Shown: positions 18,792 to 28,076, counted from the stretch's first letter. The stretch is DNA of 64,000 bases from Brevibacterium limosum (GCF_011617705.1 NZ_CP050154.1:2976001-3040000), one strand, 5' to 3'. Notes: generated by a model from the letters alone, not told the origin. Numbers and translations: made by a program.

Positions 18792-19958
18792 TCAGGCAGA
18801 ATCGCCGCAGCTGCGCAGGGCGCTCCAGCAGTCCTGGAGCCGGTCGGCCCACCATGCGAATCGTCCCGGATCCACCGCCAGCTGCTGCAGGCGGTCAGGG
18901 TCCGGGACGATTCGCGTCACCGGGATGGCCCCGTCGACCGGAGTCAGGGCCTCGTCCTCGGCGACGACATCGGCGGTGAAGAGTCGGCCGGTGCCCAGAC
19001 CGCAGGCCACCCGATCACCGAGGATGTCCCGGCTGCGGTCGGTGTGCGGCAGCCCGGCGGCGAGTTCGGCTCCGGCGGCCAGGCCGACGGAGGACTCGAG
19101 AGCCGAGGACACGACGGCCGGCAGGCCCGAGGCGCCGATGACGTCGAGGGCCGCACCGACTCCACCCAGGGGCTGGACCTTGACGATGATGACCTCGGCG
19201 GCGCCGAGCTCGGCCACGCGCAGCGGATCCTCGGCCTTGCGGATCGATTCGTCGGCGGCGATCACGATCGGCAGCCCTCTCCGAGCGAGTTCTTCGCGCA
19301 GCTCTGCGAGCTGCTCGACGCCGGGCACGGGCTGTTCGAAGTATTGGAGATCGAAATCGGCGAATGCCTCACACACATCGACTGCTTCGGTCAACGTGTA
19401 TCCGGCATTCGCGTCCAGCCGCAGAGTCGTGTCCGGGAAGAGCCTGCGGAACTCCCGCAGCCGCGCCAGGTCATCGTCAAGGGAGGCGAGGCCGTGTTCG
19501 GCGACCTTCGCCTTGACGGTGCCGACCCGACCGTAGCGGGACAGGATCGATTCGACCTGATCCGGCGGGCAGGCGGGCAGTGTGCCGTTGACGGCGACGG
19601 TTTCACCGCTCCCGTCCGGGGCCGGAACGGAACCGCGCACGGGGTCTGTGGAGTCGGCCGCCTCGGCGAGGGCGGTGTGCTGCGGGATCAGCCCGGAGAA
19701 TTCGAGGGAGGCGCGCAGCCACCGGCTGGCCTCCTCGATGTCGTATTCGACGAACGGGGAGAACTCCGACCACCCTGCAGGGCCGGAGAAGAGCGCCGCT
19801 TCCCGCTCGGTGATCCCCCGGAAACGGGTGACCATCGGCAGCCGCACCACATGCAGATCCTCGATGACCTCAGCGAAGCGTTCGGGCAGATCGAGCGGTG
19901 CGGAAGCGACGGGTTCAGGGGCATGTGCACCGGGGTGCGGTCGCGCAGTATCGGCCAT
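18792..19958 (-). CDS. menC: o-succinylbenzoate synthase
   Basis: This enolase-superfamily enzyme (388 aa) dehydrates SHCHC to o-succinylbenzoate. The barrel residues are visible in order: GTVKAKVAEHG (Lys of the KxK motif), LRLDANAGYTL (metal-binding Asp), YFEQPVPG (metal-binding Glu), VIAADES (metal-binding Asp) and IIVKVQPLGG (catalytic Lys). About 20 extra N-terminal residues precede the core, so a later start is possible. It is divergent from menB. Confidence 0.92.
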   Translation of the reverse strand: MADTARPHPGAHAPEPVASAPLDLPERFAEVIEDLHVVRLPMVTRFRGITEREAALFSGPAGWSEFSPFVEYDIEEASRWLRASLEFSGLIPQHTALAEAADSTDPVRGSVPAPDGSGETVAVNGTLPACPPDQVESILSRYGRVGTVKAKVAEHGLASLDDDLARLREFRRLFPDTTLRLDANAGYTLTEAVDVCEAFADFDLQYFEQPVPGVEQLAELREELARRGLPIVIAADESIRKAEDPLRVAELGAAEVIIVKVQPLGGVGAALDVIGASGLPAVVSSALESSVGLAAGAELAAGLPHTDRSRDILGDRVACGLGTGRLFTADVVAEDEALTPVDGAIPVTRIVPDPDRLQQLAVDPGRFAWWADRLQDCWSALRSCGDSA

Positions 19959-20027
19959 GCCCCCAGACTAACGCTCACCGGCCGACCCGGGACCGTGCGG
20001 GAAGGGCCAAGCGCTAGGCTTGGGGCC

Positions 20028-20948
20028 ATGACGGTTTCAGACATCTTCGACCCCACGGCCTGGCGCGAAGTCTCCGGCTTCGACTTCACCGATATCACCT
20101 ATCACCGGGCCATCGACCCCGCCACCGGCGATGACATCGGCTGTGTGCGCATCGCCTTCGACCGCCCCGAGGTCCGCAACGCCTTTCGCCCGCACACGGT
20201 CGACGAGCTCTATCGTGCCCTCGACCATGCCCGCCAGACCTCGGACGTCGGCGCCGTCCTGCTCACCGGCAACGGCCCGAGCGAGAAGGACGGCGGCTGG
20301 GCGTTCTGCTCCGGCGGGGACCAGCGCATCCGCGGCCGCTCCGGCTATCAGTACGCCTCCGGTGAGACCCGAGAGAGCGTCGACCCGGCGCAGGCCGGAC
20401 GGCTCCACATCCTCGAGGTCCAGCGTCTCATCCGCACCATGCCGAAGGTCGTCATCGCCGTCGTCCCCGGTTGGGCCGCCGGCGGCGGGCACAGCCTCCA
20501 CGTCGTCTGCGATATGACCATCGCCTCGGCTCAGCATGCGAACTTCAAGCAGACCGATGCCGATGTCGGCTCGTACGACGCCGGCTACGGTTCCGCGTAT
20601 CTCGCGAAGATGGTCGGTCAGAAGAAGGCGCGTGAGATCTTCTTCCTCGGCCGCACCTATTCCGCGCAGGAGATGGCCGATATGGGTGCCGTCAACGAGG
20701 TCGTCGACCACGCCGAACTCGAAACTGCTGCCCTGCAGATGGCACGCGAGATCCTCGGCAAGTCCCCGAACGCGCAGCGCATGCTCAAGTTCGCCTTCAA
20801 CCTCGTCGACGACGGGCTCATGGGCCAGCAGGTCTTCGCCGGCGAAGCCACCCGTTTGGGCTATATGACCGACGAAGCCGTAGAAGGCCGCGACTCGTTC
20901 CTCGAAAAGCGCGACCCCGACTGGTCACCGTTCCCCTGGTACTACTGA
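20028..20948 (+). CDS. menB: 1,4-dihydroxy-2-naphthoyl-CoA synthase
   Basis: This crotonase-fold enzyme (306 aa) cyclises o-succinylbenzoyl-CoA. MenB signatures are FCSGGDQRIRGRSGYQY, GWAAGGGHSLHVVCD, FKQTDADVGSYDAGYGSAYL, and the C-terminal RDPDWSPFPWYY typical of MenB. The frame is open far upstream, but the ATG at 20028 gives the standard MenB N-terminus; the ribosome-binding site is weak (TTGGGG). It is followed 13 bases later by menE. Confidence 0.96.
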   Translation: MTVSDIFDPTAWREVSGFDFTDITYHRAIDPATGDDIGCVRIAFDRPEVRNAFRPHTVDELYRALDHARQTSDVGAVLLTGNGPSEKDGGWAFCSGGDQRIRGRSGYQYASGETRESVDPAQAGRLHILEVQRLIRTMPKVVIAVVPGWAAGGGHSLHVVCDMTIASAQHANFKQTDADVGSYDAGYGSAYLAKMVGQKKAREIFFLGRTYSAQEMADMGAVNEVVDHAELETAALQMAREILGKSPNAQRMLKFAFNLVDDGLMGQQVFAGEATRLGYMTDEAVEGRDSFLEKRDPDWSPFPWYY

Positions 20949-20961
20949 GCCCGGTCCACGC

Positions 20962-22197
20962 ATGACTGCACGCGAACTGCGCCCCGACGAGCTGCCCGAC
21001 GCCATCGATCGGGCGCTCGCCGGCGAATCGATCCTCATCCTCCCGTCGGATCGGGATGGTGCCGTCACCGAGGCGGCTCCAAATGTGTGGGCCGGTCACG
21101 GCCGCGCCCCGGCCCTCATCCTCTTCACCTCCGGGTCGACGGGGACGGCGAAGGCCGTGGCTCTGTCCGCCCGAGCACTGACCACCTCGGCGCGGGCGAC
21201 CGAACGGTTCCTCTCCGGACCCGGCGACTGGCACCTGTGCCTGCCGGTCAACCACATCGCCGGCTTCCAAGTCGAGCTGCGCGCCCGCTTGGCCGGCCGA
21301 GCACCGATCAGAGCCGCCTCGGCGAGGTTCACGGCCCAGTCCTTCACCACAGACGTCGGCGACCTGGTGGAGCGGGCGGGCGACCATCCCACGTACACGT
21401 CCATCGTGCCCACTCAACTCCACCGGATCCTCGAGGACGACCGCGCCACCGCGGCGGCGCGACGGGTCTCGCACATCCTCCTCGGCGGGGCGGCGATCTC
21501 ACCGTCGCTGCTCGAGCGCGCCGAAGCCGCGGGACTGGCGATCGTGCGAACCTACGGGATGAGCGAGACCGCGGGCGGCTGCGTCTATGACGGGGTCCCC
21601 TTCGACGGGGTCGAGGTGACCATCACCGAGGCGGGAACGATCGATCTGGCCGGACCCGTCGTAGCCGACGGCTACGTCGAGATCAGCGCCGACCGGACCA
21701 TCGCCCCGATCGTCTCCCCCGACCTCACCGTCGACGAGGCGGGACGGCCGACCATGCACACCAGCGATCTGGGCCGGATCGATTCCGGCGTGCTCAGTGT
21801 GCTCGGTCGTGCCGATGACATCATCGTCTCCGGAGGCACGAACGTCTCCCCTCATGCCCTGGAGACCGGCCTGCTGCCGAGCTGGCAGAAGGCGGGAATA
21901 GCCGAGATGCTCGTGACCTGGGTGCCCGACGAGGAGTGGGGAAAACGGATCGTCGCGCTTGTTCGGCTCGCCGACGACAATGGAGCCGGAGCGGAGAATC
22001 CGCGAGAATCGGCACAGCGACTCAATGCCCTCGACCACGGGATGACGGGGCAGCTGCTGCCGCAGCTCGTCTTCCCGGTCGCCGAGATCCCCCACCGGTC
22101 GATCGGCAAACCCGATCGCAGCGCTGCGGCCCGGATCGCCGCCGATCTCATGACGGCCGGACCGAATACCCATACCGGTGAACAACCGGTAATATAA
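20962..22197 (+). CDS. menE: o-succinylbenzoate-CoA ligase
   Basis: This adenylate-forming enzyme (411 aa) activates o-succinylbenzoate with CoA. The ATP-binding P-loop is LILFTSGSTGTAKAVALS (residues about 52-69), then RTYGMSETAGGCVYDG (A5 motif), DLGRID and the hinge LGRADDIIVSGGTNVSP, with the C-terminal lysine in HRSIGKPDR. It is shorter than general acyl-CoA ligases, as is usual for actinobacterial MenE. It lies between menB and menA on the same strand. Confidence 0.93.
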   Translation: MTARELRPDELPDAIDRALAGESILILPSDRDGAVTEAAPNVWAGHGRAPALILFTSGSTGTAKAVALSARALTTSARATERFLSGPGDWHLCLPVNHIAGFQVELRARLAGRAPIRAASARFTAQSFTTDVGDLVERAGDHPTYTSIVPTQLHRILEDDRATAAARRVSHILLGGAAISPSLLERAEAAGLAIVRTYGMSETAGGCVYDGVPFDGVEVTITEAGTIDLAGPVVADGYVEISADRTIAPIVSPDLTVDEAGRPTMHTSDLGRIDSGVLSVLGRADDIIVSGGTNVSPHALETGLLPSWQKAGIAEMLVTWVPDEEWGKRIVALVRLADDNGAGAENPRESAQRLNALDHGMTGQLLPQLVFPVAEIPHRSIGKPDRSAAARIAADLMTAGPNTHTGEQPVI

Positions 22198-22235
22198 GAC
22201 GGCTCCACAACTCAACAGGAAGGGGAGCGAGACCT

Positions 22236-23168
22236 ATGGCTGATGCCGCACAGTGGATTTCTGGAGCTCGACTGCGAACTCTGCCCCTGGCTCTCGCACC
22301 TGTCCTCATCGGAACCGGCGCCGCGATCGGTTCTCTCGGCGGATTCACCGCGTTCATCCTCGACGACATCTCCGGCACTGACGACCATGTCAGCTTCGGG
22401 CAGATCCTGCTGCGCGGTTTCCTCGCCCTCCTCGTGTCACTGTGTCTGCAGATCGGTTCGAACTACGCCAACGACTATTCCGACGGCATCCGCGGCACCG
22501 ATGACGAACGCGTCGGACCCGTCCGGCTGACGGCGACCGGACTGGCCGAACCACATGCCGTCAAACGCGCGGCCTTCATCTTCTTCGGTCTGGCCGGAGT
22601 CGCGGGCATCGTGCTCATCCTCATCTCACAGGCGTGGTGGTTCCTCGTCGTCGGAGCCGCCGCCGTCGCCGCCGCCTGGTTCTACACGGGCGGCAGACGG
22701 CCCTATGGCTATATGGGTCTCGGCGAGGTCTTCGTGTTCGTGTTCTTCGGCCTCGTGGCGACCCTGGGCACGATGTGGATGCAGGTCGACCATCTCAGCC
22801 TCAGCGGCTGGGCCGGCGCCGTGGCGATCGGATCGTTGGCATCTGCCGTACTCATGGTCAACAACCTCCGCGACATCCCTACCGACATCGAGGCGGACAA
22901 GATCACTCTGGCCGTGAAGATGGGCGACAATGCCGCACGCATCACCTACGCAGTGCTCGTGCTGCTGCCGTTCGCGCTGCTGGCGCTGGCGATCCTCGAC
23001 GGTCATCCCGCTGTGGCGCTGGCGATCCTCGCCCTCGTCCCGGCGCTCAGTCCGCTCAAGACCGTGCTCAGCGGCACGACGGGCCCAGGGCTGATCCCGC
23101 CGATCAAGTCCACGGGACTGACCGGGCTGGCCTTTGCCGGGCTGATGGGCCTCGGCCTGGCGCTCTGA
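22236..23168 (+). CDS. menA: 1,4-dihydroxy-2-naphthoate polyprenyltransferase
   Basis: This integral membrane UbiA-family enzyme (310 aa, about eight to nine segments) joins DHNA to the polyprenyl chain. The first aspartate motif is NYANDYSDGIRGTDDERVGP and the second is MVNNLRDIPTDIEADKITLAV, the substrate and Mg-binding loops of MenA. A strong AGGAAGGGGAG lies upstream of the ATG. It completes the men set together with the other men genes in this window; no separate MenH/MenI (DHNA-CoA thioesterase) was seen. Confidence 0.95.
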   Translation: MADAAQWISGARLRTLPLALAPVLIGTGAAIGSLGGFTAFILDDISGTDDHVSFGQILLRGFLALLVSLCLQIGSNYANDYSDGIRGTDDERVGPVRLTATGLAEPHAVKRAAFIFFGLAGVAGIVLILISQAWWFLVVGAAAVAAAWFYTGGRRPYGYMGLGEVFVFVFFGLVATLGTMWMQVDHLSLSGWAGAVAIGSLASAVLMVNNLRDIPTDIEADKITLAVKMGDNAARITYAVLVLLPFALLALAILDGHPAVALAILALVPALSPLKTVLSGTTGPGLIPPIKSTGLTGLAFAGLMGLGLAL

Positions 23169-23191
23169 AGCGCCTCGGCCGCGGCCTCAGC

Positions 23192-23491
23192 TCATTTGGG
23201 CTGGTCGCGGTCGTCGCCGAGACGCTCTTCGACGATCTCATCCTCTGCCGCTTCATCGGCGCCGACGCGTTTGGGCTTGGACGCCCGCTTGGCCACCTTC
23301 GTTTCGATCTCGGTCGCCGCTCGAGCGCGGAGCTTTCCGAGGAACAGGTAGCTCAGCAGTGCGCCGATGATGATTGCGGCGATTGCCATGACCAGATTGA
23401 GGCCGAGGAACGGGAACAGGACGAGGCCGACGGCGATGATGAGGCCGAAGCGAGCGAGTGTGTAGAGCCAGAAGGTGCGCATTGTCCTCAT
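23192..23491 (-). CDS. DUF4229 family small membrane protein
   Basis: This 99-residue protein has two hydrophobic helices (about residues 8-25 and 30-50) and a charged cytoplasmic tail rich in Lys, Arg and Glu. It matches the actinobacterial DUF4229 family, which commonly sits next to menA. Function unknown. The start is set by GGAGG five bases before the ATG at 23491; an open frame continues ten codons further but without a site. Confidence 0.8.
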   Translation of the reverse strand: MRTMRTFWLYTLARFGLIIAVGLVLFPFLGLNLVMAIAAIIIGALLSYLFLGKLRARAATEIETKVAKRASKPKRVGADEAAEDEIVEERLGDDRDQPK

Positions 23492-23566
23492 TTTAGCCTC
23501 CGATCGTGACAGTCTTGTCACCGCCCGCTGGAGGCCGCGTTCAGGTTGGTGGACTATCCTTGATGC

Positions 23567-23998
23567 ATGGCTCGACTACTCATTGCCGCGATCGTCCTGG
23601 CGGCAGCGGTGACACTGTACGGACTCTTCGATTGCCTGTTGCGTGATCGGGGTCTGATTCGAGTCCTGCCCAAACCCGCGTGGGCGCTCATCATCCTCTT
23701 CATCCCCGTCCTCGGGTTCATCCTCTGGTACCTGTTCGGACGCGGTTCGGAAGACAAGCCCTCTCGCGGTACCCGCCCTCGCGGGCAGGTCGCTCCCGAT
23801 GACGACCCGGACTACCTGCGACAGGTCGATCGCGAGCTCAAACTCGGCAAGCATGCGCCTCCGGCTCAGGACGGCGACGAGAAGGAGCCCCCGCGCGAAG
23901 ACTCCGAGAAGTCGGATGACGACAGCGATCCCGCTGATTCCTCCGCCGACACCGATGACCGGGGAAGCAAGGGAGACGGCCGCGGCCGCTCCAACTGA
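23567..23998 (+). CDS. PLD nuclease N-terminal (PLDc_N) domain membrane protein
   Basis: This 143-residue protein has two membrane segments (residues about 3-25 and 38-58) with the PLDc_N signature LPKPAWALIILFIPVLGFILWYLFGR-type block, here split as KPAWALIILF and GFILWYLFGRG. A hydrophilic, acidic, low-complexity tail (residues 65-143) follows. Only the N-terminal domain is present; there is no phospholipase D catalytic part. Function unknown. Confidence 0.8.
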   Translation: MARLLIAAIVLAAAVTLYGLFDCLLRDRGLIRVLPKPAWALIILFIPVLGFILWYLFGRGSEDKPSRGTRPRGQVAPDDDPDYLRQVDRELKLGKHAPPAQDGDEKEPPREDSEKSDDDSDPADSSADTDDRGSKGDGRGRSN

Positions 23999-24049
23999 GC
24001 CTGCCCCGCACGCGTCAGCACACAGTCGCCGACTCTGGAGCCCCTTGGG

Positions 24050-24150
24050 CCACGTCCCGTTCGCAGCGGTGGGGACGCGTTTGAACCACATCTCGTTCGC
24101 CGCGGTGGGGCATTCGAGCCAGATCTCGTTCGCCGCGGTTGGGGCACACA
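24050..24150. repeat. three tandem 33-36-base repeats
   Basis: Copies start at 24050, 24086 and 24119 and share the core CGTTCGCCGCGGTGGGG with few changes; the unit lengths are 36, 33 and about 32 bases. Read on the minus strand the copies stay in one open frame and would encode a PHRGERDV-like motif three times, but no start signal or homology supports a protein. Confidence 0.8.
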
Positions 24151-24225
24151 GTCACATGTCGACCGTCGGCACGGTCACAGCGGCGTCGTTGCAACGGCAC
24201 GATCCGACGAATCGGTACACCTTGT

Positions 24226-24261
24226 TCTGAACTGCCCACCGAAGAACCTGATGAGTTCAGA
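24226..24261. repeat. inverted repeat TCTGAACT/AGTTCAGA
   Basis: Eight-base perfect arms flank a 20-base loop, extendable with a bulge. The same half-sites with the same orientation occur in the larger hairpin at 41247-41323. Confidence 0.6.
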
Positions 24262-24392
24262 GAAGACAAGACCACAACCGTCTTCGGCCCGCGCTTCTGT
24301 CGGTGCCGAGACCTATTCGGCCCAACCGCGAAATCCCCTCGCTGGAATCACGACTGACGCCGCCGCAGCCAGCCACTCCACGCGTACAGTAC

Positions 24393-24464
24393 GCTGACGG
24401 CCCAGTTCGAGGTGAATAGCACACATTTGAACTTGGGCTATTCAACTCGGACTGGGCCGTCAGC
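24393..24464 (-). terminator. long hairpin, probable ccsB terminator
   Basis: Two 28-base arms (24393-24420 and 24437-24464) pair at 26 of 28 positions around a 16-base loop. The outer 14 bases, GCTGACGGCCCAGT and its complement, are perfect. It lies 54 bases past the ccsB stop and can serve both convergent transcripts. The outer arm resembles the palindrome split by the IS110 element. Confidence 0.65.
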
Positions 24465-24517
24465 AGATCTGGTTGCCGATGCGGTACGTTCGAGCGGCCT
24501 GGAGGCGGCCTGACGAG

Positions 24518-25522
24518 TCAGTCGAGGCCGGAGTACGAGTGCAGGCCGTTGAAGTACATGTTGACGACGGTGAAGTTGAAGATGACCGAGGCGATGCCGA
24601 TGAGGTTGAGCACGGCCACCTTCGTCGGGCCCCAACCGCGGGTCGCACGCGCGTGCAGGTACGCGGCGTAGATGACCCAGACGACGAACGTCCAGATCTC
24701 CTTCGAGTCCCAGCCCCAGTAGCGGCTCCAGGCCACCTCGGCCCAGATGGCGCCGGCGATGAGGGTGAAGGTCCACGTGATGAAGCCGACGGCCGCGATC
24801 GTGTACGAGGTGCGCTCCAAGTCGGTGCTCGAAGGCAGACGGTGCAGGAACCGCAGCCACTTCGGATCCTTGGTCTCGTGCACGCTCTTGAGGATCTGGA
24901 AGACAGCGAGGATCGCAGAGATGTAGAGCAGAGACGTCGAGAGGATCGCGATCGGCACGTGGATGGCGATCCAGTACGAGTCCAGGGCCGGAATGAGCTT
25001 CGCGGCCGGGGTGTAGAAGACGGTGATCGCCAGACCCAGGCACAGCAGCACTCCCCCCGAGACGAACGTCCCCAGGTAGCGCACGTCCTTCTTCGTCAGC
25101 ACGACGAGGTAGACGATGACGGTGATCGCGGTGGCGGTGAGGACGTACTCCATCATGTTGCCCCACGGCACACGGGAGACAGACAGGGCACGGGTGAGCA
25201 CTCCGCCGACGTGCAGCAGCATGGCGAGCACGAGCAGTGAGGTGCCGATGCGGGCTCCGCGGTGCTTGTTCTTCCGGGACGACTTCACCGCCCCGGAGTC
25301 ATCGTCGTCGGGCCGGTCGAGGACCGCAGTCGTTGCCGTCTTCCGGTTCGTCCGCCTCACCGTGCTGGCCTTGGCAGAGCTCGCGATCTCGGACTCCGAC
25401 GACTTGAGCTCACGCGCGCCGAAGAGATCGAAGGCGTAGAAGATCATGGCGACCGCGTAGACGATCATCGCCGAGATGACCAACTGGTTCGACCACATTG
25501 CGAGGTCAGTGTTGACGTCCAT
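24518..25522 (-). CDS. ccsB: cytochrome c biogenesis protein CcsB/CcsA (System II)
   Basis: This 334-residue membrane protein has about eight segments and carries the tryptophan-rich heme-handling motif WGWDSKEIWTFVVW near residue 270, the signature of CcsA/ResC proteins. With ResB it brings heme to the outer face of the membrane and attaches it to apocytochrome c. A charged cytoplasmic loop (residues 45-85) is specific to this copy. It is 131 bases downstream of resB, the largest gap but one in this run, so it may have its own promoter. Confidence 0.92.
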   Translation of the reverse strand: MDVNTDLAMWSNQLVISAMIVYAVAMIFYAFDLFGARELKSSESEIASSAKASTVRRTNRKTATTAVLDRPDDDDSGAVKSSRKNKHRGARIGTSLLVLAMLLHVGGVLTRALSVSRVPWGNMMEYVLTATAITVIVYLVVLTKKDVRYLGTFVSGGVLLCLGLAITVFYTPAAKLIPALDSYWIAIHVPIAILSTSLLYISAILAVFQILKSVHETKDPKWLRFLHRLPSSTDLERTSYTIAAVGFITWTFTLIAGAIWAEVAWSRYWGWDSKEIWTFVVWVIYAAYLHARATRGWGPTKVAVLNLIGIASVIFNFTVVNMYFNGLHSYSGLD

Positions 25523-25653
25523 TCATCCTCCGCACCACAAGAGTGCTCTTCTATCGCATGCTGTCTGACTGTCCGTACGCCCGCCCGACTCCGTGAAGTA
25601 GCCGGAGACGGTACGCACTCCGCGGCTATTCTACTCCGCGTAGTACTTCGGGT

Positions 25654-27312
25654 TCATCTTTCGTCGTCATCGCCGTCTTCGGGTTCCGGATCGCGCAGGT
25701 TCTTCACCAGGTCTGCGACGGCGCGTTCGACCATGGGATCCTCGCCGCGGGCCAGGGCGGCCACCTCGGCGTCGCCGTTCCTGATCCGGACCCACACGCG
25801 ACGGCGAGGCACGAACAGGGACAGGCCGAGGCCCGCCAGGACCAGAATCGCGCTGATGAGCATGAGTGCCTGCGTCGGGTCCTGGGAGATGTCGACGGCG
25901 ATGTACTTCTTCACTCCGTCGAAGGTCACCGAACCGCCGTCGGGCAGCTTCTGCGTCTCCCCCTCGGCGAGCTGGATGACGAGCGGATTGCCCGAGTCAT
26001 CGGTCATCTCCGTCATGTTCTCGGCGTCGAGGGAGTACACGGACTGCGGGACGCCCGAATCGAGGCCGAGGTCACCGGTGTAGCCGCTCATCACGAGGTA
26101 GGGGTTGCGCAGTTCGGCGAAGCTCGAGATCAGCTCTCCGTCCTGGTTCTGGGCCGCGGTGGGCAGGAACACCCCGACGAAGCCCATCTGCGTGCCGGCC
26201 GAATCCGGGACCTTGATGACGCCCTCGGAAGAATATCCGGGATCTCCTCCGTCCGGGATGAACACCTGCGGACCGGAATGGACGATATCGCCCTTCGCAT
26301 CGCGCACGGTCACCTCGGGGGCGTAGCCGTTGCCGGTGAGGTAGACGCCGACGCCGCCCACGCGCACCGGTTCGTTGACCTTGAGGACGTGCGATTCGCT
26401 GTTCCCGTCCGCCGTCGTCGTCACCTTCGCATCGAAGCTGCGCGGCTGACCGAACTGGTTGCCCGTCGCCTGATCGTCGAAGGTGGAGGTGAAGGAATCG
26501 AGTTTGAGTCGGAAGTCGGGCAGATTGTCCGCATCGTAGTAGGAGCCGGGTTCGAAGGAATCGTAGGAGACCAGCGAATTCGAGAACGTCTCACCCTCGA
26601 CGAGGATGCGCTGACCTTCGTAGCCGAACAGCGATCCGATCGCCATGGTCAGGGTCGCCATGAGCAGGGCGATATGGAAGACGAGGTTGCCGGTCTCTCG
26701 CAGATAGCCGCGTTCGGCGGCGATGTGATCGGACTGTCGGTTGATGCGGTACCCGGACTTCTTCAACCGGGCTTCGGCGGCGTCGAGGAACGTCTCATCC
26801 GCGTCGTCGCGGGTCTCCGCGCCGCCCTGCGCCGAGGCGAAGGCGGCGTATCCGGGCATCCGGGACAGCCGCCTCGGTGCTTTGGGCGGGGACGAGCGCA
26901 TCGCCTTCCAGTGCTGCTTCGTCCGCGGGATGATGCAGCCGATGAGCGAGACCATCAGCAGCAGGTAGATCGCGGAGAACCAGATGGACGAGTACACGTC
27001 GAACATCTGGATGGTGTCGAGGAACTGCCCCCAGGCACCGTTGTTCTCCAGGAACGTGTTCACACGGCCCGGGTCTTGGATGCGCTGCGGCAGCAGAGAT
27101 CCGGGGATCGCGGCAAGAGCGAGGACGAGCAGGAGGATCAGAGCCACACGCATCGTCGTCAGCTGGGTCCAGGCCCACCGGCACATCCCGAGGAAACCGA
27201 GCTGCGGCTGGGTCACGGTCGACTTCGCGGCAGGTGTCTTCCCTTGCTTCGGCGTCGGTTTCGTGCCCGATTCCGGCTGCGTCTTCTCCGAGCCTTCGGT
27301 TGAGCCCGCCAC
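25654..27312 (-). CDS. resB: cytochrome c biogenesis protein ResB
   Basis: This 552-residue protein has the ResB layout. A Pro/Lys/Thr-rich cytoplasmic N-terminus is followed by membrane segments near residues 55-75, 110-130 and 215-240, a large extracytoplasmic domain, and a last segment near residue 480 (LMLISAILVLAGLGLSLFVP-like). PGSLLPQRIQDPGRV after the first segment is characteristic. The GTG at 27312 overlaps the ccdA stop, which fixes the start although the frame continues upstream. It works with CcsB as the heme lyase complex. Confidence 0.92.
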   Translation of the reverse strand: MAGSTEGSEKTQPESGTKPTPKQGKTPAAKSTVTQPQLGFLGMCRWAWTQLTTMRVALILLLVLALAAIPGSLLPQRIQDPGRVNTFLENNGAWGQFLDTIQMFDVYSSIWFSAIYLLLMVSLIGCIIPRTKQHWKAMRSSPPKAPRRLSRMPGYAAFASAQGGAETRDDADETFLDAAEARLKKSGYRINRQSDHIAAERGYLRETGNLVFHIALLMATLTMAIGSLFGYEGQRILVEGETFSNSLVSYDSFEPGSYYDADNLPDFRLKLDSFTSTFDDQATGNQFGQPRSFDAKVTTTADGNSESHVLKVNEPVRVGGVGVYLTGNGYAPEVTVRDAKGDIVHSGPQVFIPDGGDPGYSSEGVIKVPDSAGTQMGFVGVFLPTAAQNQDGELISSFAELRNPYLVMSGYTGDLGLDSGVPQSVYSLDAENMTEMTDDSGNPLVIQLAEGETQKLPDGGSVTFDGVKKYIAVDISQDPTQALMLISAILVLAGLGLSLFVPRRRVWVRIRNGDAEVAALARGEDPMVERAVADLVKNLRDPEPEDGDDDER

Positions 27313-28076
27313 TAGATCACCACTTCGAATCCATTGATGAGACCTTGCAGAGAGGTCATCCACATGTTCCATACGCCGCTGGCCATGAGCACACCGAGGA
27401 TGATGAGCATGATGCCGCCGGCGCGCACGATCGCGGTCTGATGCCTCCGCACCCATTCGAGTCGTCCGGCGCCCTTGTGGATCGCCAGCGCCAGGAGGAT
27501 GAACGGGATGCCCAGACCCAGGCAGTAGACGAAGGCGAGGAATGCTCCGCGCCAGATCGTCCCGTCACCGCCGAAGCTCACCGACATGCTCAGCACAGCC
27601 GACAGGGTCGGCCCCACACAGGGCGCCCAGCCGAGGGCGAAGGTCGCTCCGAGCACCGGTGCGCCCCAGAGGCCAGCCCTCGGTCGGGCGCGGATGCGAT
27701 GCTCGTTCTGGAGCAGACCGAAACCGCCCATGAACACGAAGCCGGCGAGGATGACGATGACGCCGAGTATCCGGAGCATGATCGACTGCCATTGGGAGAA
27801 CAGCGCTCCGAGAGCGGAGAAGCTGGTTCCCAGCAGAACGAAGACGACGGTGAAGCCGAGGACGAACAGGCTGATGCCCACGACCACTCGCCACGTCTGT
27901 TTGTCCTTCAGCGAGGATCCGGAGAGTCCGGTGACGTACCCGACGTAGCCGGGCACCAAGGGCAGCACACACGGGGAAGCGAATGAGACGAGTCCGGCCA
28001 GGGCCGCCGCGCCGGCAGCCAGCAGCAGCGGTCCCGAGAGAATGGTCTGGGCGAAGTCCGCCCCGATCCCACTCAC
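27312..28076 (-). CDS. ccdA: CcdA thiol-disulfide interchange membrane protein
   Basis: This 254-residue protein has six membrane segments. It transfers reducing power from cytoplasmic thioredoxin across the membrane to TlpA/ResA-type proteins. Redox cysteines are in SFASPCVLPLVPGY (first segment) and GWAPCVGPTLSAVL (fourth segment), exactly as in CcdA. It overlaps the tlpA stop by four bases and the resB start by one. Confidence 0.94.
   Translation of the reverse strand: MSGIGADFAQTILSGPLLLAAGAAALAGLVSFASPCVLPLVPGYVGYVTGLSGSSLKDKQTWRVVVGISLFVLGFTVVFVLLGTSFSALGALFSQWQSIMLRILGVIVILAGFVFMGGFGLLQNEHRIRARPRAGLWGAPVLGATFALGWAPCVGPTLSAVLSMSVSFGGDGTIWRGAFLAFVYCLGLGIPFILLALAIHKGAGRLEWVRRHQTAIVRAGGIMLIILGVLMASGVWNMWMTSLQGLINGFEVVI

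Larger units (their letters stand above)
23999..24517. other. 519-base non-coding region with repeats and hairpins
   Basis: It lies between convergent genes (PLDc_N and ccsB). From left to right it holds a triplicated 33-36-base repeat (24050-24150), a small hairpin GACCGT/ACGGTC (24161-24176), a TCTGAACT/AGTTCAGA hairpin (24226-24261) and a long 28-base-arm hairpin (24393-24464). No convincing gene was seen. Confidence 0.7.

Noticed and set aside
24050..24150. A short CRISPR array
   Set aside because: Only three diverged units without distinct spacers, and no cas genes nearby.
24015..24275. An 86-codon minus-strand frame across the triplicated repeat
   Set aside because: The repeat keeps the frame, but there is no ribosome-binding site or recognisable protein; reported as a repeat only.
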